NCBI GenBank assembly: GCA_951799425.1
Contig: OX637409.1
Location: 7,696,960-7,760,959, forward strand
DNA from: Ilex aquifolium
Taxonomy: Eukaryota > Streptophyta > Magnoliopsida > Aquifoliales > Aquifoliaceae
DNA: 64,000 nucleotides
Direction of reading: 5' to 3'
Shown: piece by piece, positions 11,003-21,971 of the stretch
Layout: the number at the start of each line of letters is the position of its first letter
Numbering within the stretch: the stretch's first letter is position 1
Translations under genes and position numbers: made by a program
Notes under the pieces: generated by a model
The model's database searches: none
The model's input: the letters and a program-made list of their open reading frames with translations, nothing else
Told to the model about the DNA's origin: nothing

Positions 11003-12922
11003 TGGCTTGATCCGAAATGTGTACACCCAAGTGCAGGCGGTCAAGCTATAGTAATAATCCGGTTTGAGTCCGGAGTCGAATCCTCAGGGAGCTCTTCTTG
11101 GTGTTTTGGGGTAAGCAGTGGTGCAGACCTATTGATTGTTACCCTTAAGATTTGAAGTTGTGAGGTGTGAGATTCTTTGGACAGAATATAAGATTCTTTC
11201 TAAGAGAATTTTCTAAACGAAATATGAAATAAGCTCTAATGTAAAAGAATCACTCTTTAGTTCAAGGATCTGGACATGTAATTAATTATCTGGTTTGTTA
11301 CACTTGTGCTTGATAACTCAATTAACCCCCGTGTCAACAACAGGTTAATCGAAAGATAAAGGTGGATTAAAAGAATTAAGAACATGATTATGATGTTTTT
11401 CTAGAAGTTTATAAGAATTGCCTGTGCCGAGACTTAACCCATCTACAAATAAGCAAGTGTTTCTACAAGACATCTAATCATGACATTAATGTTCCATTTC
11501 CATTCTTTAATTGAAGCACAATAATGGTGAAGATTGAAGGGTAGTCATGAAGATCTAGCCGGGGTACTTGCCTTGAACCGATGAGTCTTTCTATACAAGA
11601 GTTATCTATGTTATAAAAAGAACTCCTGGTTATACAAAGTACCTTAGCTTTGTTAGATGCAATCAATCATTCAATGAGCATGGGGAATATATAACATTAA
11701 GCATAATCTAAATTGCACAAATATAACATCCGGATAATTTATACATGCCCTTTTCCTCTTACTAAAAAGTGAATGAGAAACTACTCACTCTTCATGACTT
11801 TGGTAAAACTAGAAAAGTGAGTGATGCTCATTCTTCCAAGTAGATGGTTCACCAAACAAAGCACAATAAACTAGGAACCGATCTTCGACAAAGAATGAGT
11901 GAATCACGTTCCATCCTTCACGGCTTTGGCGAAGCTCTAGAAAAGTGGAAGAGTTTCACTCCTCTAAGGGAAGAAAAAAGCTCAAGCAATTGAAGTGAAT
12001 GATACATAAATTAAAAGTAGAAGAAAGATAGTCACTTTTGGAGGGTGATCCACAACCAAAGGTAAGCTATCTCCCTCTATGCATGGAAATGAAAGCATAA
12101 GCATAAGACTAATTTTATAACAAGCTAAGAGATGTTGGACTAAGCCAAACTAATCTCTAGAACAACTACTTCATACAAGGAAATGTAAGCTAATTCTACA
12201 ATATGAGTGGGAGTCTAAGCCTCCATCAACCTCTCTACTTGGTCTCTCTTAGTTCTCCAACAATGGGAGTATTTATAGGCAAGAGGAGGAGACAAGAAGG
12301 GGTGAAGGAATAGTGTATGCCGCCCAAGTCCAAGTGAAAATCCAACTACTCTGCAGCCAGTCTGTGGAGAACGTTTGAACGTGAGTTGGCGTTCGAACGT
12401 TGTCTCTGTTTTTGCTTTATGGGCGTTCGAAAGTTGTCTGCCGTTCGAACGTTTCTTCTGTCTTTGCATTATGGGCGTTCGAACGCCAGATGTGGTCTGA
12501 CCCTCTCACTCAAGTGGTCTATGGTCTTTTGTGAAGTTCATTTCCACACTCTATGCAGTAGTCTGGTCTTCAATCAACTCAAGTGGACATTCGAACGTGA
12601 GTTGGCGTTCGCACGTGGTACTCAAGTGCTTCAGAACCTCAGAGTCTTCTTTCTTGGCTGCAACACGCCTTCTCTCAGCAGTCAGATCTGCTTACAGTTC
12701 AAGTGGACGTTCGAACGTGAGTTGGCGTTCGAACGTTCTTGCAGTGCTCCAAGCTTCTCCAATTTTTGTTCCCTAATGTGCTGGTGTTATACTCAAGTGT
12801 CATACTTATTGTTCTTTGAGTCCTTGTTCACCTAAAGTCCTGAAATGATATCACATAAACTCCATCAAAGTATAATTAGTCTTAAAAAGACATAGTAAAA
12901 TGCTAATTTTAAGTACTAATCA
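11003..12922 (-). repeat. Athila F 3' LTR
   Basis: 1920 bp; on the minus strand it begins TGATTAGTACTTAAAATT and ends CGGATCAAGCCA. It matches 40052-41987 over its full length. A TATA box, CCTATAAATAC on the minus strand, lies at 12269-12279, with an array of CGTTCGAACG palindromes upstream of it at 12371-12740. Confidence 0.93.
12371..12740. promoter_or_regulatory. CGTTCGAACG palindrome array in Athila LTR
   Basis: At least five exact CGTTCGAACG decamers plus several one-base variants, often in pairs spaced by GTGAGTTGG. The array lies roughly 90-470 bases upstream of the LTR TATA box in the minus-strand sense. The same array is in the 5' LTR remnant (19373-19740) and in copy G (41458-41805). 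Confidence 0.8.
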
Positions 12923-12940
12923 CACCCCCAACCTAAATAT
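12923..12940 (-). other. Athila F polypurine tract region
   Basis: On the minus strand AGGTTGGGGGTG abuts the start of the 3' LTR, the expected position for plus-strand primer formation. Confidence 0.8.
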
Positions 12941-14772
12941 TACTAGTCTCTAGTAATACAATAATTGAAAATCTACTCCTAATGCCATTTTCGTAGGTCA
13001 TCCGGTTGCATTTAGGTTATACAACAAACCGTTGAACCCCTAGGTTTACCCTAGCGGACGAGTGTTGTCTCGTGAGGGTTTCCAGTGAAGCTACCCACAA
13101 ACTTCAGTCGAACCGATGTGTATGTGAGATTGCTAATTAAAGTAAATTAGCATCATGGTCGTTGGGACACTCATCCCTCAATTTTGACTTATATCCTGCA
13201 TGCTCCTCTTTCATTGGTATTTATGCTATGCAAAAATTAGCATCTGTTACATTGGTATTTGGAATTCCATGTGTAGTAGGAATGATCATTCTAGCAGCAA
13301 GAATTGTTATATAACAAACACTCCATTTTACCACCTTCCATGGATAGCTTCAATTTCACAAACCTCTCGTAGAATGCTCTCAGCAAAAGTTCGCTCCGAT
13401 TATAATGACTTGTCTCTCACGGGACATGTGATCAGAGGGTGGCTAGTCGAAAAATCACATGCACAATTAGGAAGGGAGTGAAGTTTAAGGAAGCAAACTA
13501 ATCATGTTTGGTATAATCTCATGAAAGAATATTGATGCAATTTAAAGAAATACTATTTATCATACCCCACTTTTGGTTGACGACACATGCATGCAATAGA
13601 CTTAAGATCATTTAGGGCTTTTCATAGGTTGTAATGTGGCCAGAGGTCAGTGGCTAACGAAATGACGTCAATAGTATTCAAAAGATATCATCTGTTTATG
13701 TAGTGTAGCACACCTCTTTCTACCTTTTCGGCATTTTGCCCAGAAATGATATTTCTTTCTTTCATTTTTCTCATTTTTTCACTTTCTTGGCAATTTCCTG
13801 CCTTTTTGCTTCTTTTCTGTTTCAATTGTTCCCATCGATTTTTCTTATCATTGAATAGTAGCCTTCATAGTTATTTCCCTTTTCCTTGCATTTCTGTATC
13901 ATCTAAGAGGGTGCAAGAAAATTAGATAGCAAAGATATGTCAAGTATATTCTCTTGTGGCTTGGTAATCATACGGGTTTATCGAAGAAGAGATCATACAT
14001 TGATGGCTCAAGCATGGCTAACTAGGGATATAATTTTGTAAAAGAAATGGCTAAGGCTCAAAATTAAATCCAAGATGGCCTAAGATCATTTCTCGAGCAT
14101 GTGCACATGTATGTGTCGTATGCGAAGGTTCCCTGTGGGATATGTCAATAGATCACTTTTAATTGCGTCAATCAAAGCAAGGTTAATGAGATTATTCAAA
14201 AATTGAGAGTGAAAGACCTTACTTGAGTAAACGTTAATTGTCTTTCAACAGTAAAGCAAGGCTCAAAACTTACCATGGTATTCCTTGTCATCTCCACTGG
14301 TTATGTCAGGTTTCTCGTGGAATGTTGGTTATATATCAGTTCCTTTTTCAAGCTTGGTCATCTTGTACCTTAGGATTATCAAATACCAATATACATTTGT
14401 CAATTTAAGCATAGAGAGAATACCAGTTTTCCAAGAAATGTGGTTTTAAATCTCGGTTGATAAGTTGAGGTGTCAAACCGATCATGTGCTTAGTCATTTT
14501 AACAAACATTCTTAGCATCCACATTCGTTCCATCATATATCAATATTAAGCTAAATCTACTTATGCATTTTAAAACAGATAAAAGTGATAAATTGAATCA
14601 TTCATTTCATAGAATATGATTTGTTCACACCAAAGATCAACGATCCAATTCATCCACAAAAGAAGTAATAAAACACAGAAAAACTTGTAACTCATAAAGG
14701 AAGGAACCATCATTCACAACAAACTAAAACACAAAACATGAAGAAACAAACACACAAAACCAAGAACAGAAA
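12941..14772 (-). other. Athila F long 3' untranslated region
   Basis: About 1.8 kb between the envelope-position ORF and the polypurine tract. No convincing ORF on either strand. The part from 13664 on is present in copy G (36329-37410), and the part before 13097 is present at 41988-42163, so this is a real part of the element. Confidence 0.75.
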
Positions 14773-15806
14773 TCAATCTCCTCCACCAAGTCCTCTAGGT
14801 CCACCTTGTCCACCCCTCAGAAGGCCAAGGATCTCCTCCTGCTGGTGCTGGGGGCCTGCCTCCTGTGGCTGCTCTCTCTCCTCCTCTACATCGAGCTCCT
14901 CTTGCACCTCGTCCACTCCATGGGTAGGGAGCATCTCCTGTCTGGCTGCTGGGCCACCACTATGACCTTGGCTCCTCCGGAAGGAAGCCTTGTTCAGTGG
15001 CCCCATTGGCTTTTGAATCTCCATTTCTGGCCTTACCCTAACCCCATGATCTTTGCATATTTCAGTCACTAGGGTGCCGAAGGGAAGTGAATTCCGCTTC
15101 ACGTCACACCCTTTCTTCATCTCTGTCAAAACTAGGGATGGGAGGTCGATGATTTGCCCTTTTTCAATTGCATACAATAGTCGGGCCATGTCGGGGAGGA
15201 TTTCATTTTTTTTCCTATTGGAGCAAAGTTGGCAACCGCAATCAAGTTCAACATCTTATATTTATCAGTCAACTCTCCTTGTTTAAAGAATTTCTTCCCA
15301 GTCCAAGAAAAATTAGGCACTCCCGTCTGCTCCTTCCCCACCACATTCATCGCCATATTCTTTCTCGGGGGGTAGGCGGGACTTGGTACCTAAGGCACCT
15401 CTTGCCTTATCCCCCAAATGTAATCTTCATCCACATTTATGTGGATGCCCCTCACATAGCTTTTCAACTCCCCATTGACGATCTCGGCGTTGGAGTAAAA
15501 CTCCCGCACCAAGTCTACTACGACCTCTCCGCCGTTTTGCAAATACAAGACCCAACCCCTCCTCTCCATCTCTGTCATTATACCCAACTCAATAAAATCA
15601 GTCAAAACTACATCCCTCTCACAAACCACAACATATTTTTGGTAGAAATTATCGTACCTGTCAACTTTTAGAGCCGTAGGAAATCTAGTCTTGTCGTATC
15701 TCAGCGTAAGGGGAGGCCTCCCTTCTCTTAATTCAACCACTTCCTCAACGAAATTGGGCTCTTGGGTTGGTGGAATGCGTCTGGCAGGTAGCTTGACCCT
15801 TGGCAT
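14773..15806 (-). pseudogene. Athila F envelope-position ORF, broken
   Basis: Starts at ATG 15806 (MPRVKLPARRIPP) and would encode about 340 residues. A TAG near 15390 and a frameshift near 15190-15210 break it. The core VVDLVREFYSNAEI followed by SYVRGIHINVDE resembles the 'putative plant transposon protein' family (Pfam Transposase_32, as I recall it), common in plant Gypsy elements. The C-terminal part is acidic, with Glu/Gln runs that may form a coiled coil. It lies between integrase and the 3' LTR, where some Athila elements carry an env-like gene; no clear signal peptide or membrane span is visible, so an envelope role is not shown. A better preserved copy is at 37411-38508. Confidence 0.8.
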
Positions 15807-16020
15807 GGTGTTTTTCGGTTTTGAGTTTGTGAGGGTGTTGAAAGTTTTGATTTCTTGGTGAAAATGGAAGTTTTTGATGTGGGAATGGTCGTGGGAGGGT
15901 TGATTTTAGGTAGAAATGGGGAATGAGGGGTGCTTAGTGGTCTGGGTAGTGAAAAGACAGTCTAGGGTTTGGAGGTTTTTGAAGGGTTTTGGGGGTTTTG
16001 AAATGGGGAAGACGATCCAG

Positions 16021-16330
16021 ATATTTATAGTCTGAGAAGTGACGTTCGAACGTTACTGACGTTCGAACGTGTGTAGAAGGATTTTTAAAAGACCGTTCGA
16101 ACGTGGCCTGCTCCCAGTACTTTTGAGTTCTGTCAGAGACCAAAGTACTGCAAGGTCTTCTCGTTCGAACGTTCTATTGGCGTTCGAACATTAACTCTCG
16201 TTCGAACGTTCTACTGGCGTTCGAACGAGCTGAGCTCCTAGTACTTTTAAGTTTCATCAGGAGCTTCATCAGAGGTTGAGTACTATAAGCAGCTGACGTT
16301 CGAACGTCACTTGGCGTTCGAACGTTGAAT
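16021..16330 (-). promoter_or_regulatory. Candidate internal promoter upstream of the Athila extra ORF
   Basis: On the minus strand, eight exact CGTTCGAACG palindromes (16330 down to 16043) end about 10 bases before a TATA box, ACTATAAATAT (16021-16031). The ORF start at 15806 is about 215 bases downstream. CCCAGTACTTTT-type motifs alternate with the palindromes. The same layout is present in copy G. That it drives transcription is inference. Confidence 0.6.
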
Positions 16331-16586
16331 CAAAAATCAAAAATTTCTGCACTACACTATACTATATCCGAGAGGGCTAAACACACAATTTAAAATAAAA
16401 AACCTATGGCGTCTCAGGATAAGTCCCTACCCACGCTTTAGGTTGGTATTCTGGGACATTCCTTACTCGGCCTATATTTTCATTTCCGTCAAAAGAGTTT
16501 GTACAAGAAGATTTTTACACTTTTTACAAAAATTCGGACCTTTGGCTTTCATCCCAACAAAAGTACAATTTCCTACAGAAAATACT

Positions 16587-16997
16587 CTAATCAGAGTCTC
16601 CCTCCGTGTCTGTGTAGTTTGGACAACTAGTGACTCTCCCAATTTTCTCTCTCACAAACCGGTTAAGCAAAGTACCGGAATAGCATGGCGTATCAGGGTA
16701 ATCCTTACTCAACCCATTCACTATCCAGTCTAATCGATCGAGTGCGCGACTGAAAATTGGTTCAGAACACTGGTTATATCTTTTCTCGTGAAAGACTCTA
16801 CCACATTATTTACAGGCACCCAACCTTTTGGCACGACGGCGTTTGACAAAGGTGTTTCTGCCACAGAGGAGTTTCACTTGTTTCTCTTGGATTTCGGTCT
16901 TCCTTACCAGTCTTGCTTTTCTCATAATCACAGTATGCACATCAGATGGAAAAGTGCGTAGAACTCCTAGACTAAACCAAAAAAGTTTAACATCCAT
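16587..16997 (-). pseudogene. Small basic Cys-containing ORF of Athila, copy F, broken
   Basis: From ATG 16997 (MDVKLFWFSLGV) to the stop at 16587, about 136 residues, with one TAA near 16812 inside the CK-CGR motif. Visible features are a basic run (KRRRAKRLGACK) followed by a Cys/His cluster (CGRVFHEKRYNQC) and a conserved acidic C-terminus (TDTEGDSD). Copy G keeps this uninterrupted. I do not recognise the family; a zinc-binding nucleic-acid-associated role is inference only. Confidence 0.6.
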
Positions 16998-17314
16998 GTT
17001 TTCTAAACTTTAAGACTCACTATCTGGTTCTTTAACGTCTACCAGTCACAAAGACGATTGAAGCTGACTCACAGACATAATCATCAATTTATACAAGGCA
17101 AGGTACATAATATGATCAGAACAACAACAAAAACAACAAAAATTTTAAAAATTTACGGGCACATGGTGGCAAATATGAACTGTAGTTCTCACCCCCAACC
17201 TAAACAGAATATTATCCCCAATGTTTCAAATTTACTAGTTCACGGATCTTGGAGATGAGGTTGAATGGTAGAGATCTGTTCATCTGCCGAAACCTACAAA
17301 TAAAAATGCACAAA

Positions 17315-17461
17315 TTACTCATCTTTGCCCAGATCTGGGTTTCGGGTAGGATGAAAATCCTTGTGTGTGAGTGCGAATAAAAGAAGAACACCCGTAAGCA
17401 CATATAAAATTAAAATGCAAAACATGAAGTAAAAGATTGTGTTTGTAGAATGTGTGGTCAT
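17315..17461 (-). CDS. Small transmembrane ORF of Athila F
   Basis: A 48-residue ORF starting MTTHSTNTIF with a clear hydrophobic span (FYFMFCILILYVLTGVLLLF), probably one membrane helix, followed by a charged tail ending LGKDE. A TATA-like TTTATAAGG (minus strand, about 17566-17576) lies roughly 100 bases upstream, followed by a C/T-rich leader. A longer in-frame start at 17641 is also open. Most of this stretch is deleted in copy G, so it cannot be checked there. Could be spurious. Confidence 0.35.
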   Translation of the reverse strand: MTTHSTNTIFYFMFCILILYVLTGVLLLFALTHKDFHPTRNPDLGKDE

Positions 17462-17567
17462 GGGTTGTTTATCAGATAACAGAGAAAACGAAGAAGAAGA
17501 AGAAGAAAAAGAAGGGATGGGGGGCCAACGGCAGTAGCTGGAAAAAAGGGGAAAAAGAGTGGGAGCC

Positions 17568-18362
17568 TTATAAAGGCGCCCCAGTGGGTCGGGTTGGGTT
17601 AGATTTTTTCTGACCCGATCCACTTGAGTGTTGGCAAACACGAATCTCGGAGGAGTATTCTAGTTCCATTAAAAGAATTGTTTCCACATTTTTAACAAAA
17701 TCCTCCAAAAATGGTTTCAACCGCTGACCATTAACAGTAAAGACATTACCGTTTGACGGATTTTCCACTTCAACTGCTTCATTTCCAAACACCTTTTTGA
17801 CAATGTAAGGCCCAGTCCATCTTGACTTCAACTTACCAGGAAAGAGGCGGAGCCTTGAATTAAATAACAGGACTTTTTGAGAAAACTCAAAAGATTTCCA
17901 CACAATGTTTTTGTCATGAAAAATTTTCATCCTGGTTTTAGCAATCATAGCATTCTCATATGCTTCATTTTTTAATTCCTCCAATTCATTTATCTGAAGT
18001 TTTCTTGCTAGTCCAGCCTTGTCCAGGTTAAAATTCATTGCTTTAATAGCCCAGTATGCCCTATGTTCCAATTCCACATGTAGGTGACACGGCTTTTCAT
18101 AGACTAATCGATAAGAAGACATGCCCAAAATTGTTTTAAAAGTAGTGCGGTATGCCCAGAGTGTATCAGTTAGTCTTAACGACCAATCTTTGCGGTCTGA
18201 ATTCACCATTTTTTCTAAAATTAATTTGATCTCCCGATTAGCTAGTTCAGCTTGTCCACTGGTCTGTGGGTGATAAGGGGTTGCAATTTTGTGAAAGATC
18301 AAGTATTTTTTCATCAAATTCCAAAAGGGACGATTGCAAAAATGAGCACCCCCATCACTTAT
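17568..18362 (-). pseudogene. Athila F integrase, C-terminal part
   Basis: The preserved frame starts at the second catalytic aspartate ([14 protein letters not shown] near 18355) and continues through [18 protein letters not shown] with the catalytic glutamate, then [26 protein letters not shown] in pieces typical of Athila integrases, and [17 protein letters not shown] in the C-terminal domain. The reading frame stays open to a stop at 17568. The first part of the domain and all upstream pol are deleted, so it is not functional. Confidence 0.9.
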
Positions 18363-18366
18363 GATT

Positions 18367-19923
18367 GATTAAGAGAATTAAGAATATGATTCCGATGTCT
18401 TTCTAGAAGTTTACAAGAATTGTCTGTGCCGAGACTTAACCCGTCTATAAACAAGCAAGTGTTTCTACAAGACATCCAATCATGACATTAATGTTCTATT
18501 TCCATTCTTTAATTGAAGCACAATAATGGTGAAGATTGAAGGGTAGTCATGAAGATCTAGCTGGGGTACTTGCCTTGAAACGATGAGTCTTTCTATACAA
18601 GAGTTATCTATGTTATAGAAAGAACTCCTGGTTATACAAAGTCCTTAGCTTTGTTAGATGCAATCAATCATTCAATAAGCATGGGGAATATATAACATTA
18701 AGCATAATCGAAATTGCACAAATATAACATCCGGATAATTTATACATGCCATTCTCCTCTTACTAAAAAGTGAATGAGAAACTACTCACTCTTCATGGCT
18801 TTGGTAAAATTAGAAAAGTGAGTGATGCTCATTCCTCCAAGTAGAGGGTTCACCAAACAAAGCACAATAAACAAGGAGCCAATCTTCGACAAAGAATGAG
18901 TGAATCACGTTCCACCCTTCACGGCTTTGGCGAAGCTCTAGAAAAGTGGAAGAGTTTCACTCCTCTAAGGGAAGAAAGAAGCTCAAGCAATGGAAGTGAA
19001 TGATACACAAATTAAAAGTAGAAGAAAGATAGTCACTTTTAGAGGGTGATCCACAACCAAAGGTAAGCTATCTCCCTCTATGCATGGAAATGAAAACATA
19101 AGCATAAGACTAATTTTATAACAAGCTAAGAGATGTTGGACTAAGCCAAACTAATCTCTAGAACAACTACTTCATACAAGGAAATGTAAGCTAATTCTAC
19201 AATATGAATGGGAGTTTAAGCCTCCATCAACCTCTCTACTTGGTCTCTCTTAGTTCTCCAACAATGGGAGTATTTATAGGTAAGAGGAAGAGACAAGAAG
19301 GGGTGAAGGAATAGTGTATGCTGCCCAAGTCCAAGTGAAAAATCAACTACTCTGCAGCCAGTCTATCGAGAACGTTCGAACGTGAGTTGGCGTTCGAACG
19401 TTGTCTCTGTTTTTATTTTATGGGCATTCGAACGTTGTCTGCCATTCGAACGTTTCTTCTGTCTTTGCATTATGGGCGTTCGAACGCCAGATGTGGTCTG
19501 ACCCTCTCACTCAAGTGGTATGTGGTCTTCTGTGAAGTTCATTTCCACACTCTATGCAGTAATCTGGTCTTTAATCAACTCAAGTGGACGTTCGAATGTG
19601 AGTTGGCGTTCGAACGTGGTACTCAAGTGCTTTAGAACCTCAGAGTCTTCTTTCTTGGCTGCAACACGCCTTCTCTCAGCAGTCAGGTCTACTCACAGTT
19701 CAAGTGGACGTTCGAACGTGAGTTGACGTTCGAACGTTCTTGCAGTGCTCTAAGCTTCTCCAATTTTTGTTCCCTAATGTGCTGGTGTTATACTCAAGTG
19801 TCATACTTATTGTTCTTTGAGTCCTTGTTCACCTAAAGTCTTGAAATGACATCACTTAAACTCCATCAAAGTATAATTAGTCTTAAAAAGGCATAGTAAA
19901 ATGCTAATTTTAAGTACTAATCA
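18367..19923 (-). repeat. Athila F 5' LTR, truncated
   Basis: 1557 bp matching about 11365-12922 of the other LTR with few differences. It keeps the palindrome array (19373-19740) and TATA box (about 19268-19278) but lacks roughly 360 bases at the U5 end and the primer-binding site, through the same deletion that removed gag-pol. Confidence 0.9.
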
Positions 19924-19928
19924 GGTGG

Positions 19929-20390
19929 CAATGACCGTGGTGGCAGTGGTGGTGGTGGTGGCGACGATGACATCGGTGGCGGCGGCAGTGAGGGCGACGG
20001 TGGTGACGATGGCGGCGACGATGGTGGTGGTGGCGGCGGCAGCGACAGACAGCGGCAATGGCAATGGTGGTGGTGGTGGCGACGACGGTGGCGGCGGTGG
20101 TGGTGGCGGTGATGGCGATGGTGGTGGTGACGACGGCGGTGGTGGCGGTGGTGGTGGTGGCGATGATGATGGCGGTGGTGGTGGTGGCGACGACGGGAGT
20201 GGTGGTGGTGGCGGTGGCGACGGTGGTGGTGGTGGTGGTGGCGGTGGTGACAACAGCGACGGGGGTGGTGGTGGCGGCAGTGACGGCGGTGGTGGCGGCA
20301 GTGGTGGCGGTGTTGGCAGTGTTGGCGGTGGTGAAGGTGGCGGTGGCGGTGGCGGTGGCGGTGGTAGAGGTAGTGGTGGGGCGGTTTCAA
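19929..20390 (-). repeat. GGT/GGC/GAC triplet-rich stretch of the Helitron
   Basis: About 460 bases of GGTGGTGGC-like triplets, reading as Gly/Asp-rich in one frame and Pro-, His- or Val-rich in others. Copies at 52265-52500 and 52880-53010 in the other Helitrons have the same kind of tract, so it is a simple-repeat component of the family, not a protein gene. Confidence 0.85.
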
Positions 20391-20627
20391 ACACTATTTT
20401 TTTTTTAAAGTACTTATAAGAAATAATTTTTAGAAGTACTTTTAAAAAGTCACTCCAAACACACACCCTTAGGGGCCTATTTTTCCTATTAAATTTAGGG
20501 TGTTAATATCAGCCGTTAGATTAACTTTAAAGTAAAATTTAAAGCGATATGAACCGCGAAAAATAAAAGTCATTTTGTTTATTTTTTGAAATTTGAATTG
20601 TAAGCTACTTTATTATATATATATAGA

Positions 20628-21318
20628 AGAAGAAGAAGAAATAAAAGGAGGGAGGCGATGTTCGAACGCTAAAACAATGCTTCGAACGTGCTTTACTCCC
20701 AGTACTTTTTCAGAATCTCAGTTTCTGACAGAAATTGAGATACTGGGACTTCGGTTCATTCGAACGCAACCCACGTTCGAATGTGACTTACTCCCAGTAC
20801 TTTGGCAGAAATCTCATAATTGAGATACTGAGAGTTGAGTACGTTCGAACGTGGAAATCTCGTTCAAACGTGACAGATATTATGTTTGAAATTAGTCTCT
20901 AACGGCTATATTATTGCAGCCCTTTCAAGGGGTGTCTTCTGCCATGGATTTGAAGGGTTACACTCCGTCATTAAGAGATGTATAGAACACTATAAATAGA
21001 GTTCAAGTGCAAGAACAAAGTATCAACAATTTAATCCTTCTTCTTTTTCTTGATTCAAAGCTTCTATATTTTCTTATTTTCTATTCGGGTTGAGTTTTGA
21101 TTCCAAGATTACTAAGGAGTGTAGTATTTGATAATCTTAAAGTTAGGCATTGTATCATGGGGGTACAATTTCTAAGAGTCCATCTGCATTATAAGTGGGG
21201 AAATTACTATCTTGAAGATAGCGAGTGTCGTGCCTTGTCTAGCGATCTATCTTCTTCGATTTTTAATTCATTGCTTTTCTACTACTTGAAATTATTTACC
21301 ACACTGTATTCTACAACA
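20628..21318 (+). repeat. Copia C 5' LTR, second part
   Basis: Matches 26226-26927. Contains the palindrome-type motifs (20657-20875), CTATAAATAGA (20990-21000) as likely TATA box, and ends TTCTACAACA. Confidence 0.92.
20655..20880. promoter_or_regulatory. TTCGAACG and CCCAGTACTTT module in the Copia C LTR
   Basis: Pairs of TTCGAACG-type motifs alternate with two CTCCCAGTACTTT motifs, each followed by a GAGATACTG repeat. This is the same vocabulary as the Athila region 16040-16330. It ends about 110 bases before the LTR TATA box. The matching 3' LTR segment is 26268-26480. Confidence 0.75.
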
Positions 21319-21343
21319 ATTTCGAGATAGTTATCTTTCTACA

Positions 21344-21971
21344 ATGGATTATGTGGTGGTGAAATCTCATCTTCATGAAGAGGAAAGGCTTGAAAGATTC
21401 AATGGGCTCAATTACAAGCGTTGGAGTATGAAGGTCTTTTATCAAATGACCATAGCAAAGGTTGTGTATGTACTGTCCGTGCCATATCCTCAAGGAGAAA
21501 CATCCAATGGACAATCTTCAAATAATGCAGTTTCTAATGGTGATGAAACTTCTAACAATCTAGGATACTCCAACAACAAACAAATCAAGGAACAAAAGAA
21601 ATGGATGGAGGATGACTATGTTTGTATTTCACCATTCTTAATGCAATGACAAATGCTTTGTTCAATGTGTTTCACAAATATCCTACGGCATGGGAACTAT
21701 GGTATGCGATACAACGAAGGTATGTGAATGAAGATGCCGGTAATAGGTCTTTTCTTATAAACAAGTATGCAGATTTTAAAATGGATGATTCAAAATCTGT
21801 CATAGAACAAGTGAATGCTCTCAACGAGATTGCAACTGAATGTGCTAATTCCGGGGAACCATTTTCTGAGACTTTTCAAGTTTCTATAATTATTGGTAAA
21901 CTCTCATCTTCGTGGAAGGATTACCAAAGAGTTTTAAAACATAAAAAAAAGTCTTTGAATTGGATGAACTA
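21344..21971 (+). pseudogene. Copia C gag, frameshifted
   Basis: Begins MDYVVVKSHLHEEERLERFNG and continues with ERFNGLNYKRW, a typical start of plant Copia gag (UBN2-like). A frameshift near 21640 moves the frame; TAWELWYAIQRRYV and IATECANSGEPF continue gag. A further shift near 21955 precedes the nucleocapsid part. Confidence 0.88.

Larger units (their letters stand above)
11003..19923 (-). mobile_element. Athila-type Gypsy element F, internally deleted
   Basis: Inserted in the Helitron with a 5-bp duplication GGTGG (10998-11002 and 19924-19928). Minus-strand order: truncated 5' LTR (19923 to about 18367), integrase C-terminal part, two small ORFs, envelope-position ORF, polypurine tract, full 3' LTR (12922-11003). 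A deletion near 18362-18370 removed the end of the 5' LTR, the primer-binding site, gag, protease, RT, RNase H and the start of integrase, with short homology GATT at the junction. The two LTRs are very similar, consistent with this being the youngest layer. Confidence 0.92.
10822..20627 (-). mobile_element. Helitron in the Copia C 5' LTR, split by Athila F
   Basis: On the minus strand the 3' end is at 10822 with terminal CTAG, preceded by a perfect 7-bp-stem hairpin (10833-10850, loop TTCA as read on the minus strand). The 5' end is TCTATATATATATAATAAAG near 20627. The same ends and subterminal sequences occur in the copy at 52036-52654. About 880 bases belong to the Helitron; the rest is Athila F. 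The exact 5' terminus is uncertain because insertion was into a TA repeat. No Rep/helicase gene, so non-autonomous. Confidence 0.87.

Noticed and set aside
12386..12835. Plus-strand ORF of 149 codons (also at 19387)
   Set aside because: It lies in an Athila LTR opposite to its transcription and over the palindrome array; no protein features.
19901..20466. Long Gly-, Pro-, His- and Val-rich open frames on both strands
   Set aside because: All arise from the GGT/GGC triplet tract of a Helitron, with every frame open at once; the same tract recurs in the other Helitron copies.
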